DNA from: an uncultured Agathobaculum sp.
Lineage (GTDB): Bacteria > Bacillota > Clostridia > Oscillospirales > Butyricicoccaceae
Reading direction: 5' to 3'
Assembly: GCA_944384725.1 (NCBI GenBank)
Contig: CALWUJ010000001.1
Coordinates: forward strand, 62,001 to 126,000
DNA length: 64,000 nt
Below the pieces are notes generated by a model, which worked only from the letters and a program-made list of their open reading frames with translations, searched no databases and had not been told where the DNA came from. Numbering within the stretch: the stretch's first letter is position 1; each line of letters starts with the position of its first letter. Made by a program: the position numbers and the translations under genes. Positions 34,363 to 42,060 of the stretch are shown here, piece after piece.

Positions 34363-35262
34363 TCACTGATAATGCCGCAGTGTCTCACGATAGGATTTGA
34401 CGATATCGTGCAACACATCCATCTGTGTGAAATCGCTTTGGTAGGCAATATTGATCTCGCGCACCATACTGAGATTCTCGACCGGCAACACGACGATTTT
34501 TTTCTTTTTCAGCTCGTCCAGACATACACTTTTGGGCAGGATGGACACACCCAGATCGCGTCGGATCAAATCCTTGATGGTTGCGATATTGTCCAGTTCC
34601 AGAATGACATTGAACTCGCTCAGGCTCATGTTGTTGCTTTCCAGATGCGCCGTGAATAGATTGCGTGTACCGGAGTTGGGCAAGCGCAAAATCATGCGCT
34701 CCTTTTTCAGTTCGGATAGCGTAATCATGCCTCGCTTTGCGTAAGGGTGGTTGACCGACACTGCAAGCACCAGATAGTCGGTATCCATCAGCAGATAACG
34801 AATGCTCGGATCAGCAATGCGTCCCTCGACAATGGCCAGATCAATTTCGTATGTTTTGAGTTTGCTATAAAGATTTTTTATAGTACCTGTAATCATTTTA
34901 ATCATGATATGATCGTTTTGCGCGCCATAGTTTGCCAACGCCTCTGCAATCGGATTGCTTTCCGCTGTGTGCGTTACGCCGATGGTCAGATGGGAAACCA
35001 GTTTTTTGCTGTCCCGCAGATCCTGACGCAAATTCTGATATAGGCCCTGCATTTTCTTCGCGCATTTGATGACTTCTTCACCTTCGCGCGTCAAAACCAC
35101 CTTTCCATTGCGCCGATCAAAGATTGTAATATGTAGTTCCTGCTCCAGCGCTTTAATATGATGGCTGACCGCAGGCTGGGTAATCGACAGTTTTTTGGCA
35201 GCCGCCATGAAGCTTCCGCATTCATAGACTTGCAAAAGAGAGTAAATCTTGGGATCAAGCAT
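34363..35262 (-). CDS. LysR-family transcriptional regulator
   Basis: 299 aa. N-terminal winged HTH (SLLQVYECGSFMAAAKKLSI, TQPAVSHHIKALEQELHITI) and a periplasmic-binding-like effector domain (HLTIGVTHTAESNPIAEALA onwards). Divergent from mgtC, with which it shares a 180-bp intergenic region containing a palindrome (35271-35295) near its own start codon, consistent with autoregulation and control of mgtC (inference). Confidence 0.93.
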   Translation of the reverse strand: MLDPKIYSLLQVYECGSFMAAAKKLSITQPAVSHHIKALEQELHITIFDRRNGKVVLTREGEEVIKCAKKMQGLYQNLRQDLRDSKKLVSHLTIGVTHTAESNPIAEALANYGAQNDHIMIKMITGTIKNLYSKLKTYEIDLAIVEGRIADPSIRYLLMDTDYLVLAVSVNHPYAKRGMITLSELKKERMILRLPNSGTRNLFTAHLESNNMSLSEFNVILELDNIATIKDLIRRDLGVSILPKSVCLDELKKKKIVVLPVENLSMVREINIAYQSDFTQMDVLHDIVKSYRETLRHYQ

Positions 35263-35270
35263 AGCGACCT

Positions 35271-35295
35271 CCTATAATATAATTTTATATATAGG
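35271..35295. promoter_or_regulatory. Palindrome upstream of LysR gene
   Basis: CCTATA-N13-TATAGG within a wholly A/T-rich core, arms symmetric over 25 bp, 9 bp from the LysR start codon and overlapping its RBS. Fits the T-N11-A style of LysR sites. Confidence 0.5.
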
Positions 35296-35310
35296 CAAGA
35301 TAATTCTAAT

Positions 35311-35339
35311 TTTACATTATATCTTTTCTTGCGTATAAT
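35311..35339 (+). promoter_or_regulatory. Promoter of mgtC
   Basis: TTTACA (35311-35316), 17 nt, TATAAT (35334-35339). It leaves a ~100-nt 5' UTR before the mgtC ATG. Confidence 0.75.
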
Positions 35340-35445
35340 TACTATACAAAATTCGGTGCAAAAAATCAAGAGCAATAGAAGCGCCACTCCGTCCGCTTTC
35401 TGTATGCAAACAAACACCATGTCTTGAATAAGGAGATACATATCA

Positions 35446-36171
35446 ATGACACTATCCGCATACCTCAACAGTCAATTCTCTGCCATGCAGGAACTCGACT
35501 TCTTCATCCGCATTTTGATCGCCTGCCTGTGCGGCGCCTGCATTGGATTTGAACGAAGCCGCCGCCTCAAAGAGGCAGGTATCCGTACACATGTAATTGT
35601 CTGCTGTGCTGCCGCACTGTTGATGATTGTCTCCAAATACGGCTTTGCCGACCTGACCAGTGCCACCGGCGAGGTATTCAACGGCACACGCGGTGCCGAC
35701 CCCGCCCGCGTTGCCGCACAGGTAGTCAGTGGTATCAGCTTTCTGGGGGCAGGCGTCATTTTCAAGCACGGAAACACGATCAAAGGCTTGACGACTGCCG
35801 CCGGCATCTGGGCCACTGCAGGAATCGGTCTGGCAATTGGCTCCGGTATGTTCATCGTCGGTATTTTCACCACGATTATTGTGGCTGTGCTGCAAATCGT
35901 CATGCATCATATCGTCATCAACGCGGAACCAAGTCAAACCAGCCATCTGCAATTCACCGTTACCGATAAGGGGGAATTTCCAACCCGCTTTGCTGACTTT
36001 ATTGCCGAACACAAAATCCAGCTTGTGCAAAGCACCGTTACCCGCCAAGACGACGGCATCACCTGCTATGATGTGATTCTGCGCGCATCGCATGATATGA
36101 TTCTGCGCAGCATGAAGTATCTTCTGGAAGACCGTGAAGTGTCCAGTGTCAATTGTCTGCCAGAACACTGA
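35446..36171 (+). CDS. MgtC/SapB family membrane protein
   Basis: 241 aa. About five N-terminal membrane segments with the family core CGACIGFERSRRLKEAGIRTH, the polar NGTRGADPARVAAQVVSGISFLG split by GAGVIFKHG, and a C-terminal ACT-like cytoplasmic domain (FTVTDKGEFPTRFADF). MgtC proteins modulate magnesium and ATP-synthase physiology. AAGGAGA RBS. Probably under the divergent LysR protein. Confidence 0.92.
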   Translation: MTLSAYLNSQFSAMQELDFFIRILIACLCGACIGFERSRRLKEAGIRTHVIVCCAAALLMIVSKYGFADLTSATGEVFNGTRGADPARVAAQVVSGISFLGAGVIFKHGNTIKGLTTAAGIWATAGIGLAIGSGMFIVGIFTTIIVAVLQIVMHHIVINAEPSQTSHLQFTVTDKGEFPTRFADFIAEHKIQLVQSTVTRQDDGITCYDVILRASHDMILRSMKYLLEDREVSSVNCLPEH

Positions 36172-36196
36172 CAGGTAAACATTTAAGTTCATATGC

Positions 36197-36236
36197 AATC
36201 GGCCGACAGCACATGCTGTCGGCCGATTATCTTTTT
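36197..36236. terminator. Terminator between mgtC and GGDEF-EAL gene
   Basis: AATCGGCCGACAGCA/TGCTGTCGGCCGATT, 15-bp stem, tail ATCTTTTTG; serves convergent genes. Confidence 0.92.
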
Positions 36237-36244
36237 GATTTGTA

Positions 36245-38518
36245 TTAGGTATTTTTTTTACTTAAATACAACTGCTGGAACTCCGCAGCCGGGATCGGCT
36301 TGCTATAATAGTAGCCTTGTCCAAAATCACAGGAAAGCTCTTTGAGCATCTGTTCGCTATCCGCCGTTTCAACACCTTCCGCGACGATGTCCATATTCAT
36401 ATTTTTGGACATAGTAATGATTGCGGCCAGAATTTTTCTGTGATTTCCTTCTTTGTTTTTCTTTGCCTGCACCATAAAGGAACGATCCAGCTTTAGTTCA
36501 TCGATATGGAGCGAACCGAGGGTGTTCAAAGAAGAATAGCCGGTTCCGAAGTCATCCATGGAAATGCGGAAGCCATAGCTGTGCAGTTCCGCCATAGACT
36601 GCTTAACCAGCTCCACATCTTCCATTGTCAGTCCCTCCAGAATCTCCAATGTGATCCAATTCGGAGACACCTCATACTTTTCTGCGATCTCACGCAACCG
36701 CTGGGGATATCCAACCTGATGGAACAACAATCTGGTCTGGTTGACCGAAATGGGAACCAACGGAAGCCCTTCATCCAACCAAGCCCTGATCTGTCGACAA
36801 GCCTGCTCCACCATATAGTAATCCAGCTGGATGCAAAAACCATTATGTTCAAAGAGCGGGATGAATTGATCCGGGAAGAAGGTCTGGATGCCGTTTGTAA
36901 TCCAGCGCACCAGCGCCTCCGCACCTCCCAAAGTTCCATCTTTCAAACAGATTTTAGGCTGTAGGAACAGTTTGAACGCACCATCTTCCAGCGCCTGTTC
37001 CATGTGATTTTCAATATAATTCTGTAATTTTTCCTGCTTATGCAGCTGAGCATCATAAAAGGAAATGGTCGTCCGCTGTCCCTGCTTGGCTGCCGCCAAA
37101 GCCATCATCACATGGCTCATCAACTCTTCCTGCGGGTCTTCTCCGGTACACGCTTCACTGGACGCGCATCCGCAGTAAAGATACAGTGGGTGATTAGGGT
37201 GCATCGCGTCTGCCATCTGGCTCATCCGTGTGAACAGAGGCTGCAAACGGCACTCCACTGCTTTTTCCTCCGACTTATGAAGGCAAAGCAGGAATCGATC
37301 TGCCGTATCCCGGCACAAAAACTCGCCGTCTTGAATATCTCCTTGCAAAATCGTGCACATATGCTGCAACAATACATCAGAGTCCGAGGTGCCGAACAAT
37401 TCATTGCGGAATTTGAATTTCCGAATATTGATTGCTACCACAGTGCATGGCTCTTCCTGCTCTAATCGTTCCCCTAACAGCTGAAGAAACTTATTTTTGT
37501 TATAAGCACCTGTTAGTTTGTCGTGATATGCAATATAGGACAAACTGCTGCGGTATCTCTGGAGCAGCCACAACGCTACCAGCATGAAGCAGACGGAAAC
37601 TATCGCAAACAGGATTACCACCATGTAAGCGAGATGCGCAATATCGCTTACAGAATTACTAATTCCATGGTCCGTATCAGTAATAACAATACTTGCTCCC
37701 GATAAAGCATCCATAGGCAGAACACAACTGTAATACTCTACCCCACCATAATCAAATTGGAAAAAGCTTGTATTCGAGCTTGTCAAGGCCGTTTCGTACT
37801 GAGCTTTGATGTCCTCATTGATATAAGGTGAATCAAACAGATTATAAAATCCGTTCGTACGATAGGTTCTGGTGGAAGCCACTACGTTACCGTTTTGGTA
37901 AATGATTGCAGCAGTATCTGATGAACTAACAGCCTTAATAGAAGACAAAATTTCCGCATATACGTCGCCGTCTACGGTCGAGACAAGCACCCCACAGATT
38001 TGTCCATTCGCATAAACTGGCGTTGCGCTTGCGAGCACTTTGCTGCGCAAATGGGCATCATAAAATGCTTGCGAATAAGCACTGGTGCCCGACCAAGCCA
38101 GCGCCACCACATCCTGCAATTCTTGCGGAAGCTTGGAGAGCGAAACCGCTACAACGCCCTCTGATTCCGGAGAAATACGGAATCCGCTGCCATCCTCTTC
38201 AAAATATCCCAAACGTACAAACTGGGAGGCATTATTTGCCTCCTGCAATCCCATGAGCAAAGTCTGGGCATCCTGTTCCGGGTGATCTTTCAGCATACCA
38301 GCCATGGCACGCAAGGTTAGCATGTCTGCATCCAGCTTGAAATAAAAAGAATTTTCATACTGAATGGCCTGCTCTTCAAGCCTGTCATGGATGGAAGTTA
38401 GATACAACTCACCAACTTCATGAGATATATAGCGCAATACCCCATAAATTGCAATACACATTACCAAGAAGATAATAATCAGCCTGCGTAATCGTGCATG
38501 AATCTTTTTTTCACCCAT
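36245..38518 (-). CDS. Cache-GGDEF-EAL protein, c-di-GMP phosphodiesterase (intact)
   Basis: 757 aa. Membrane helix 1 (LIIIFLVMCIAIYGVLRYI), extracytoplasmic Cache-like sensor (~35-290), helix 2 (YMVVILFAIVSVCFMLVALW), GGDEF domain starting YIAYHDKLTGAYNKNKF but with the signature degraded to DTADRF, then EAL domain: GGAEALVRW, PISVNQTRLLF, TLEILEGL, MDDFGTGYSSLN, DELKLDRSF, VAEGVET, all catalytic positions present. It should therefore hydrolyse c-di-GMP rather than make it, under control of an external ligand. Single gene; paralogous to the broken locus at 18770-20597. Confidence 0.92.
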   Translation of the reverse strand: MGEKKIHARLRRLIIIFLVMCIAIYGVLRYISHEVGELYLTSIHDRLEEQAIQYENSFYFKLDADMLTLRAMAGMLKDHPEQDAQTLLMGLQEANNASQFVRLGYFEEDGSGFRISPESEGVVAVSLSKLPQELQDVVALAWSGTSAYSQAFYDAHLRSKVLASATPVYANGQICGVLVSTVDGDVYAEILSSIKAVSSSDTAAIIYQNGNVVASTRTYRTNGFYNLFDSPYINEDIKAQYETALTSSNTSFFQFDYGGVEYYSCVLPMDALSGASIVITDTDHGISNSVSDIAHLAYMVVILFAIVSVCFMLVALWLLQRYRSSLSYIAYHDKLTGAYNKNKFLQLLGERLEQEEPCTVVAINIRKFKFRNELFGTSDSDVLLQHMCTILQGDIQDGEFLCRDTADRFLLCLHKSEEKAVECRLQPLFTRMSQMADAMHPNHPLYLYCGCASSEACTGEDPQEELMSHVMMALAAAKQGQRTTISFYDAQLHKQEKLQNYIENHMEQALEDGAFKLFLQPKICLKDGTLGGAEALVRWITNGIQTFFPDQFIPLFEHNGFCIQLDYYMVEQACRQIRAWLDEGLPLVPISVNQTRLLFHQVGYPQRLREIAEKYEVSPNWITLEILEGLTMEDVELVKQSMAELHSYGFRISMDDFGTGYSSLNTLGSLHIDELKLDRSFMVQAKKNKEGNHRKILAAIITMSKNMNMDIVAEGVETADSEQMLKELSCDFGQGYYYSKPIPAAEFQQLYLSKKNT

Positions 38519-38762
38519 AAAATCATCTGCTTATCTGTTTGGAATAGTTGCTTTGACGTGTGCATGCCTCCAAAACGAACGAAACAAGGATCAAAAGATA
38601 TCCTCTGATTTGGCAGACTAGGGTTTTCTCCCAGATCAAGATTTCTTTTTATCAGTATAGCATATAAAAACAGAATTTTATATACAAATTAAGAAAATAT
38701 ATATTTTTTTGTAAATCTTTGGGGAACATCCAAAATCGGCTCTATTTTTCCAGGTCGATTTT

Positions 38763-40121
38763 TTACCTGCAAAGCAACGCAACCGTCTCCACATGTCCGG
38801 TTCTCGGAAACAGGTCAAACGCCTGCGCGCGCATCATCCGATATCCTGCACCGGTCAGCTCGCGCACGTCACGCGCCAGCGTAGCCGGATCGCATGACAC
38901 ATAGACCACACGTGGCGGTTGCATCTTCAAAATCGCATCACGCGTCTGTTCGTCCAGACCTTTGCGCGGCGGATCGACCACCAGTACATCCGGCGAAACG
39001 CCGCGTGCGGCGAACTCCCGCGCTGCCTGTCCTGCATCTGCACACAGGAATTCCACATTGTTCATGCCGTTGCGAGTCGCATTCTGCCGCGCGTTTTCCA
39101 CCGCCTCGGGCACGATTTCTACACCGATCACAGTCTTTGCCCGCTCCGCAAGCGTCAGCGTGATCGTTCCTGCACCGCAGTACAAGTCGATCACAGTCTC
39201 TTCGCCCGTTAGCTCTGCAAACTCTACCGCGCAGGCATACAGTCTTTCAGCCTGCGCATGATTGACCTGATAAAACGCTTCAGGCGAGAGCAGAAAAGAA
39301 TGTCCGCACAGCCGATCCTCCAGCATAGGCTCACCCCACAGTACGTCCGTGCGGTCGCCCAAAATGACATTGTCTCCGCGCTGATTATGGTTGAGCAAAA
39401 TACCGGTCAATGTCGGCTCGACCTCTCGCAAGCGGTGCACCAATTCATCCAGTGCAGGCATTTTGCGCGTCGCAGCGATCAATGTCAACTGGCTTTCGCC
39501 GCTTTTTTCACCCACACGGACGTAAATATGCCGCATCGCACCGCGTTTGGCGACGTAATCATATGCTGGCACATCAAACTCCTGCATCCACTGCCGCACC
39601 GCAGCTGCAATGCGGTCAGCGGTCTCAGACTGGATCAGGCACCGATCAACAGGCACGATATCGTGGCTGCGCGGCCGGTAAAAACCGGTGACAACACAGC
39701 CGTCCGCATCCCGCCCGACCGGATACTGCGCCTTATTGCGGTAATGCTCGGTCGTGGGCGCGCCTGTGATGCCCGCCAGCACCGTGCCGTCTTGCCCACC
39801 GATGCGGGTGAGTGCATCGCGCACCTTTTTCTCCTTAGCGCGCAGCTCCTCCTCATAGGTGATATGCTGATAGCAACAGCCGCCGCACTTATCCGCAACC
39901 GGACAAGCTGGCTGGATCCGCGCACGCGACGGCACGACCAGCTTTTCCAGCCGTCCATACGCGACGTTTTTGGTCACTTTCACAATGCGCACGTCGCACT
40001 GGTCTCCTACTGCCGTGCGCGGCACAAACACTGCGCGGCCATCAATTTTGGCAAGGCCAGTCCCGTCCGCAGTGTAATCCACGATTTGGCAGCGATAAAT
40101 TTTATTTTTGACAAGCTCCAT
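38763..40121 (-). CDS. rlmD: 23S rRNA (uracil-5-)-methyltransferase, RlmD family
   Basis: 452 aa. N-terminal TRAM domain (KIYRCQIVDYTADGTGLAKI), an Fe-S cysteine set (CPVADKCGGCCYQHI), a SAM Rossmann core (VIDLYCGAGTITLTLA) and the catalytic nucleophile in VVYVSCDPATLARD. VVDPPRKGLDEQ is the uracil-binding motif. The family includes RlmD (U1939), RlmCD (U747/U1939) and TrmA-like enzymes; target site not determinable from sequence. Confidence 0.93.
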   Translation of the reverse strand: MELVKNKIYRCQIVDYTADGTGLAKIDGRAVFVPRTAVGDQCDVRIVKVTKNVAYGRLEKLVVPSRARIQPACPVADKCGGCCYQHITYEEELRAKEKKVRDALTRIGGQDGTVLAGITGAPTTEHYRNKAQYPVGRDADGCVVTGFYRPRSHDIVPVDRCLIQSETADRIAAAVRQWMQEFDVPAYDYVAKRGAMRHIYVRVGEKSGESQLTLIAATRKMPALDELVHRLREVEPTLTGILLNHNQRGDNVILGDRTDVLWGEPMLEDRLCGHSFLLSPEAFYQVNHAQAERLYACAVEFAELTGEETVIDLYCGAGTITLTLAERAKTVIGVEIVPEAVENARQNATRNGMNNVEFLCADAGQAAREFAARGVSPDVLVVDPPRKGLDEQTRDAILKMQPPRVVYVSCDPATLARDVRELTGAGYRMMRAQAFDLFPRTGHVETVALLCR

Positions 40122-40202
40122 TTTGTGGCGCTCCTTTTTACTTTAATACCCGTATTATATCATGCACACGGCACATACTGCAATCGGAAAGGAGCGGTCA
40201 AG

Positions 40203-40427
40203 ATGGAACAGGACAAGCACAAGCACGTATCAGCCGATGTGCCTTTTTCCTTCCTCAACGCCATGGGACACGATACGCGTGCGATGGAGCGGTTCTTTGA
40301 ACTGCCGCACGAGACCCGCGAAACACTGACCGATGCGGTCTGCGTCTCAGACGATCCGGACACCCGCACTGAGCAAGCACTCAAGTCTCTGGCAAACGGC
40401 GGCGAGGGTTACTGTGAGCGATACTGA
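40203..40427 (+). CDS. Small conserved-looking hypothetical protein
   Basis: 74 aa from ATG 40203 with GGAAAGGAG upstream. Hydrophilic, His/Glu-rich start (EQDKHKHVSADVPFSFL), then MGHDTRAMERFFELPHETRE, which resembles YpzD-like helical small proteins but matches no family I can name. Divergent from rlmD, followed by a terminator. Confidence 0.7.
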   Translation: MEQDKHKHVSADVPFSFLNAMGHDTRAMERFFELPHETRETLTDAVCVSDDPDTRTEQALKSLANGGEGYCERY

Positions 40428-40468
40428 AAAGAAGAAAAGCGTCCAGTCGGACGCTTTTCTTCTTTTTG
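40428..40468. terminator. Terminator between small gene and anti-sigma gene
   Basis: AAGAAGAAAAGCGTCC-AGTC-GGACGCTTTTCTTCTTTTTG, long near-perfect stem for two convergent genes. Confidence 0.92.
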
Positions 40469-40504
40469 TTCTGTTTTTACCTCATATCCTACTTTTTTCG
40501 CATC

Positions 40505-41284
40505 TTAAGACTCGATAATCTCCCGTGCCATTTGGAAAAAATCATCCTCTGTCAAACCGCATGGTTCCATCGTATAGATCGAATATGAGATATCATTCTC
40601 GATCCATGACACGCTGTAGAACGTGTACTCCTCACGCGCTGACGAGCCATACGCAATATTGATTTCGCCTCGTTCAAATGCTGCCTGCTCCTCTGCTGTT
40701 GGCTGGATGCTGCCGTCCGGCGGCAAGGTGATACCCTTCATGGCCCGGTAATGTACCTCAGTCTCGCCCACTGTGCGCACTGTATCATACGGCGAAGTGT
40801 ACTGCCCCTCTTCCTGCACCGGTGACGCATCCAGTGTCACCTGCGCTCCGTCTTTTTCATAGTCCAACAGTATCCCGGTAAAGCTGCCCAGTGTATTGCC
40901 GCTTTCATCCCGTTTCGCCACCGTGTCCTCATAGCCCTTGTCAAACGTATAGCCGTTCGAGAAAGACTCCACATATTTTGCACCCGGAACATGCTCCTGC
41001 ACATAGGCCGCCGTCTGCGAAAAGTCCTTCCAATTCTGATCCAGCCAAGTGCTGGAATACCACCCCTTTACTCCGCTGCCCGCTACCGCGCCGGTAACAG
41101 CCACCGCCGCAACCAGAGCAACCGCGGCCAGCCGTTTGGCAAACGGACGGCGCACCTTGCGGGTTTGTCCCCCATTTTTCAGTGCAAAGTCAATACGGGT
41201 TTTGAGAGTATCCGGAGCCTCCAGTCCCTCTGCGCACCGGTGCAGCATCTCCTTCATTTCTCGTTCCATCTTCATTTCATCCAT
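40505..41284 (-). CDS. Membrane anti-sigma factor-like protein (DUF4367-like)
   Basis: 259 aa. Cytoplasmic N-terminus (~60 aa), one membrane helix (LAAVALVAAVAVTGAVAGSG), and an extracytoplasmic domain of about 180 aa ending EDDFFQMAREII, the usual end of DUF4367 domains. It overlaps the ECF sigma gene by 8 nt, the standard sigma/anti-sigma arrangement. No classical zinc-binding HxxxCxxC motif is seen in the N-terminus. Confidence 0.85.
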   Translation of the reverse strand: MDEMKMEREMKEMLHRCAEGLEAPDTLKTRIDFALKNGGQTRKVRRPFAKRLAAVALVAAVAVTGAVAGSGVKGWYSSTWLDQNWKDFSQTAAYVQEHVPGAKYVESFSNGYTFDKGYEDTVAKRDESGNTLGSFTGILLDYEKDGAQVTLDASPVQEEGQYTSPYDTVRTVGETEVHYRAMKGITLPPDGSIQPTAEEQAAFERGEINIAYGSSAREEYTFYSVSWIENDISYSIYTMEPCGLTEDDFFQMAREIIES

Positions 41285-41834
41285 GTGTCACAGCCTCCTC
41301 TGGCTTTCCCTCTTTTTCGGTCAGCGCCTGCCGCAGATGGCGGCGGGCGGAAAACAGGCGGGATTTGACCGTCCCCTCGGTCACGCCGAGAGTACGCGCG
41401 ATCTCTTTGACCGGACGGTTGTCAAAATAGTATAGCACCAGTACGGTACGGCGTTTTTCATCCAGCGCATACATGGCTTGATATAGCCGCCGCTGCTCAT
41501 CTGTCCGCAGTACCGCGGACAGCGCGCTCTCGCCCTCGCCGGTCTCGAAAAACTCGGCAACCGGTGTTTCGCGTTTTGACTTCCGGCAATACTTCCACGC
41601 TGCGCGTGTCAGTGTCCGGAGCAGCCACGGTCGAAACTTAGATCCGTCCCGCAGTGACCCGATTGACTGCACACAGGTGACAAACGCCTCCTGCGTCAAA
41701 TCCTCGCCGTCCGCACGGCTGCCAGTGATCAGGCAAGCCACGCGGTAAGCGTCATTCTTATATCGCGCATACAGCTCGTCGAACGCCTGCATATCGCCTT
41801 GCTGCATCCGGCGGACGAGTTCTTCATCAGTCAT
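41277..41834 (-). CDS. ECF-type RNA polymerase sigma factor
   Basis: 185 aa. Region 2 (MQAFDELYARYKNDAYRVAC, GSRADGEDLTQEAFVT) and region 4 (LYYFDNRPVKEIARTLGVTE, GTVKSRLFSARRHLRQAL) are intact. Translationally coupled to the anti-sigma gene. Its upstream region contains two copies of a 60-bp-spaced motif (41869-41966) that may be its own promoter. Confidence 0.95.
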   Translation of the reverse strand: MTDEELVRRMQQGDMQAFDELYARYKNDAYRVACLITGSRADGEDLTQEAFVTCVQSIGSLRDGSKFRPWLLRTLTRAAWKYCRKSKRETPVAEFFETGEGESALSAVLRTDEQRRLYQAMYALDEKRRTVLVLYYFDNRPVKEIARTLGVTEGTVKSRLFSARRHLRQALTEKEGKPEEAVTHG

Positions 41835-41868
41835 AGCTTTGCTCCTTTGCGTTTTTGGTGCACCTGTC

Positions 41869-41966
41869 TATAAGAGCATCCGAACGGCAATTTGGTTCAA
41901 AAAAATTTTTGTTTGGAAGGCTTCCGCATATAGGAGCCTGCACAGCCGCATTTGGTTCAAAAAATA
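41869..41966 (-). repeat. Two direct repeats upstream of ECF sigma gene (candidate ECF promoters)
   Basis: Read on the minus strand each copy has TTTTTTGAACCAAAT, GC, a variable stretch, then GCTCYTATA. The distance from TGAACC to TATA is 21 nt in both and the copies are exactly 60 bp apart (TGAACC at 41959-41954 and 41899-41894). The GAACC -35-like core suits ECF sigma factors, so this may be tandem autoregulated promoters. Confidence 0.6.
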
Positions 41967-41993
41967 TTGAACAAATTCCCCCTACTTTGGCGG

Positions 41994-42022
41994 TTGTGTT
42001 TTACAAAGCCGTCCCCTATACT
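41994..42022 (+). promoter_or_regulatory. Promoter of glgB
   Basis: TTGTGT (41994-41999), 17 nt, TATACT (42017-42022); glgB ATG 38 bp downstream with AAGGAGGG. Confidence 0.65.
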
Positions 42023-42060
42023 GTTACTATACTCCAATCGGTACAAGGAGGGAAGCCTCG

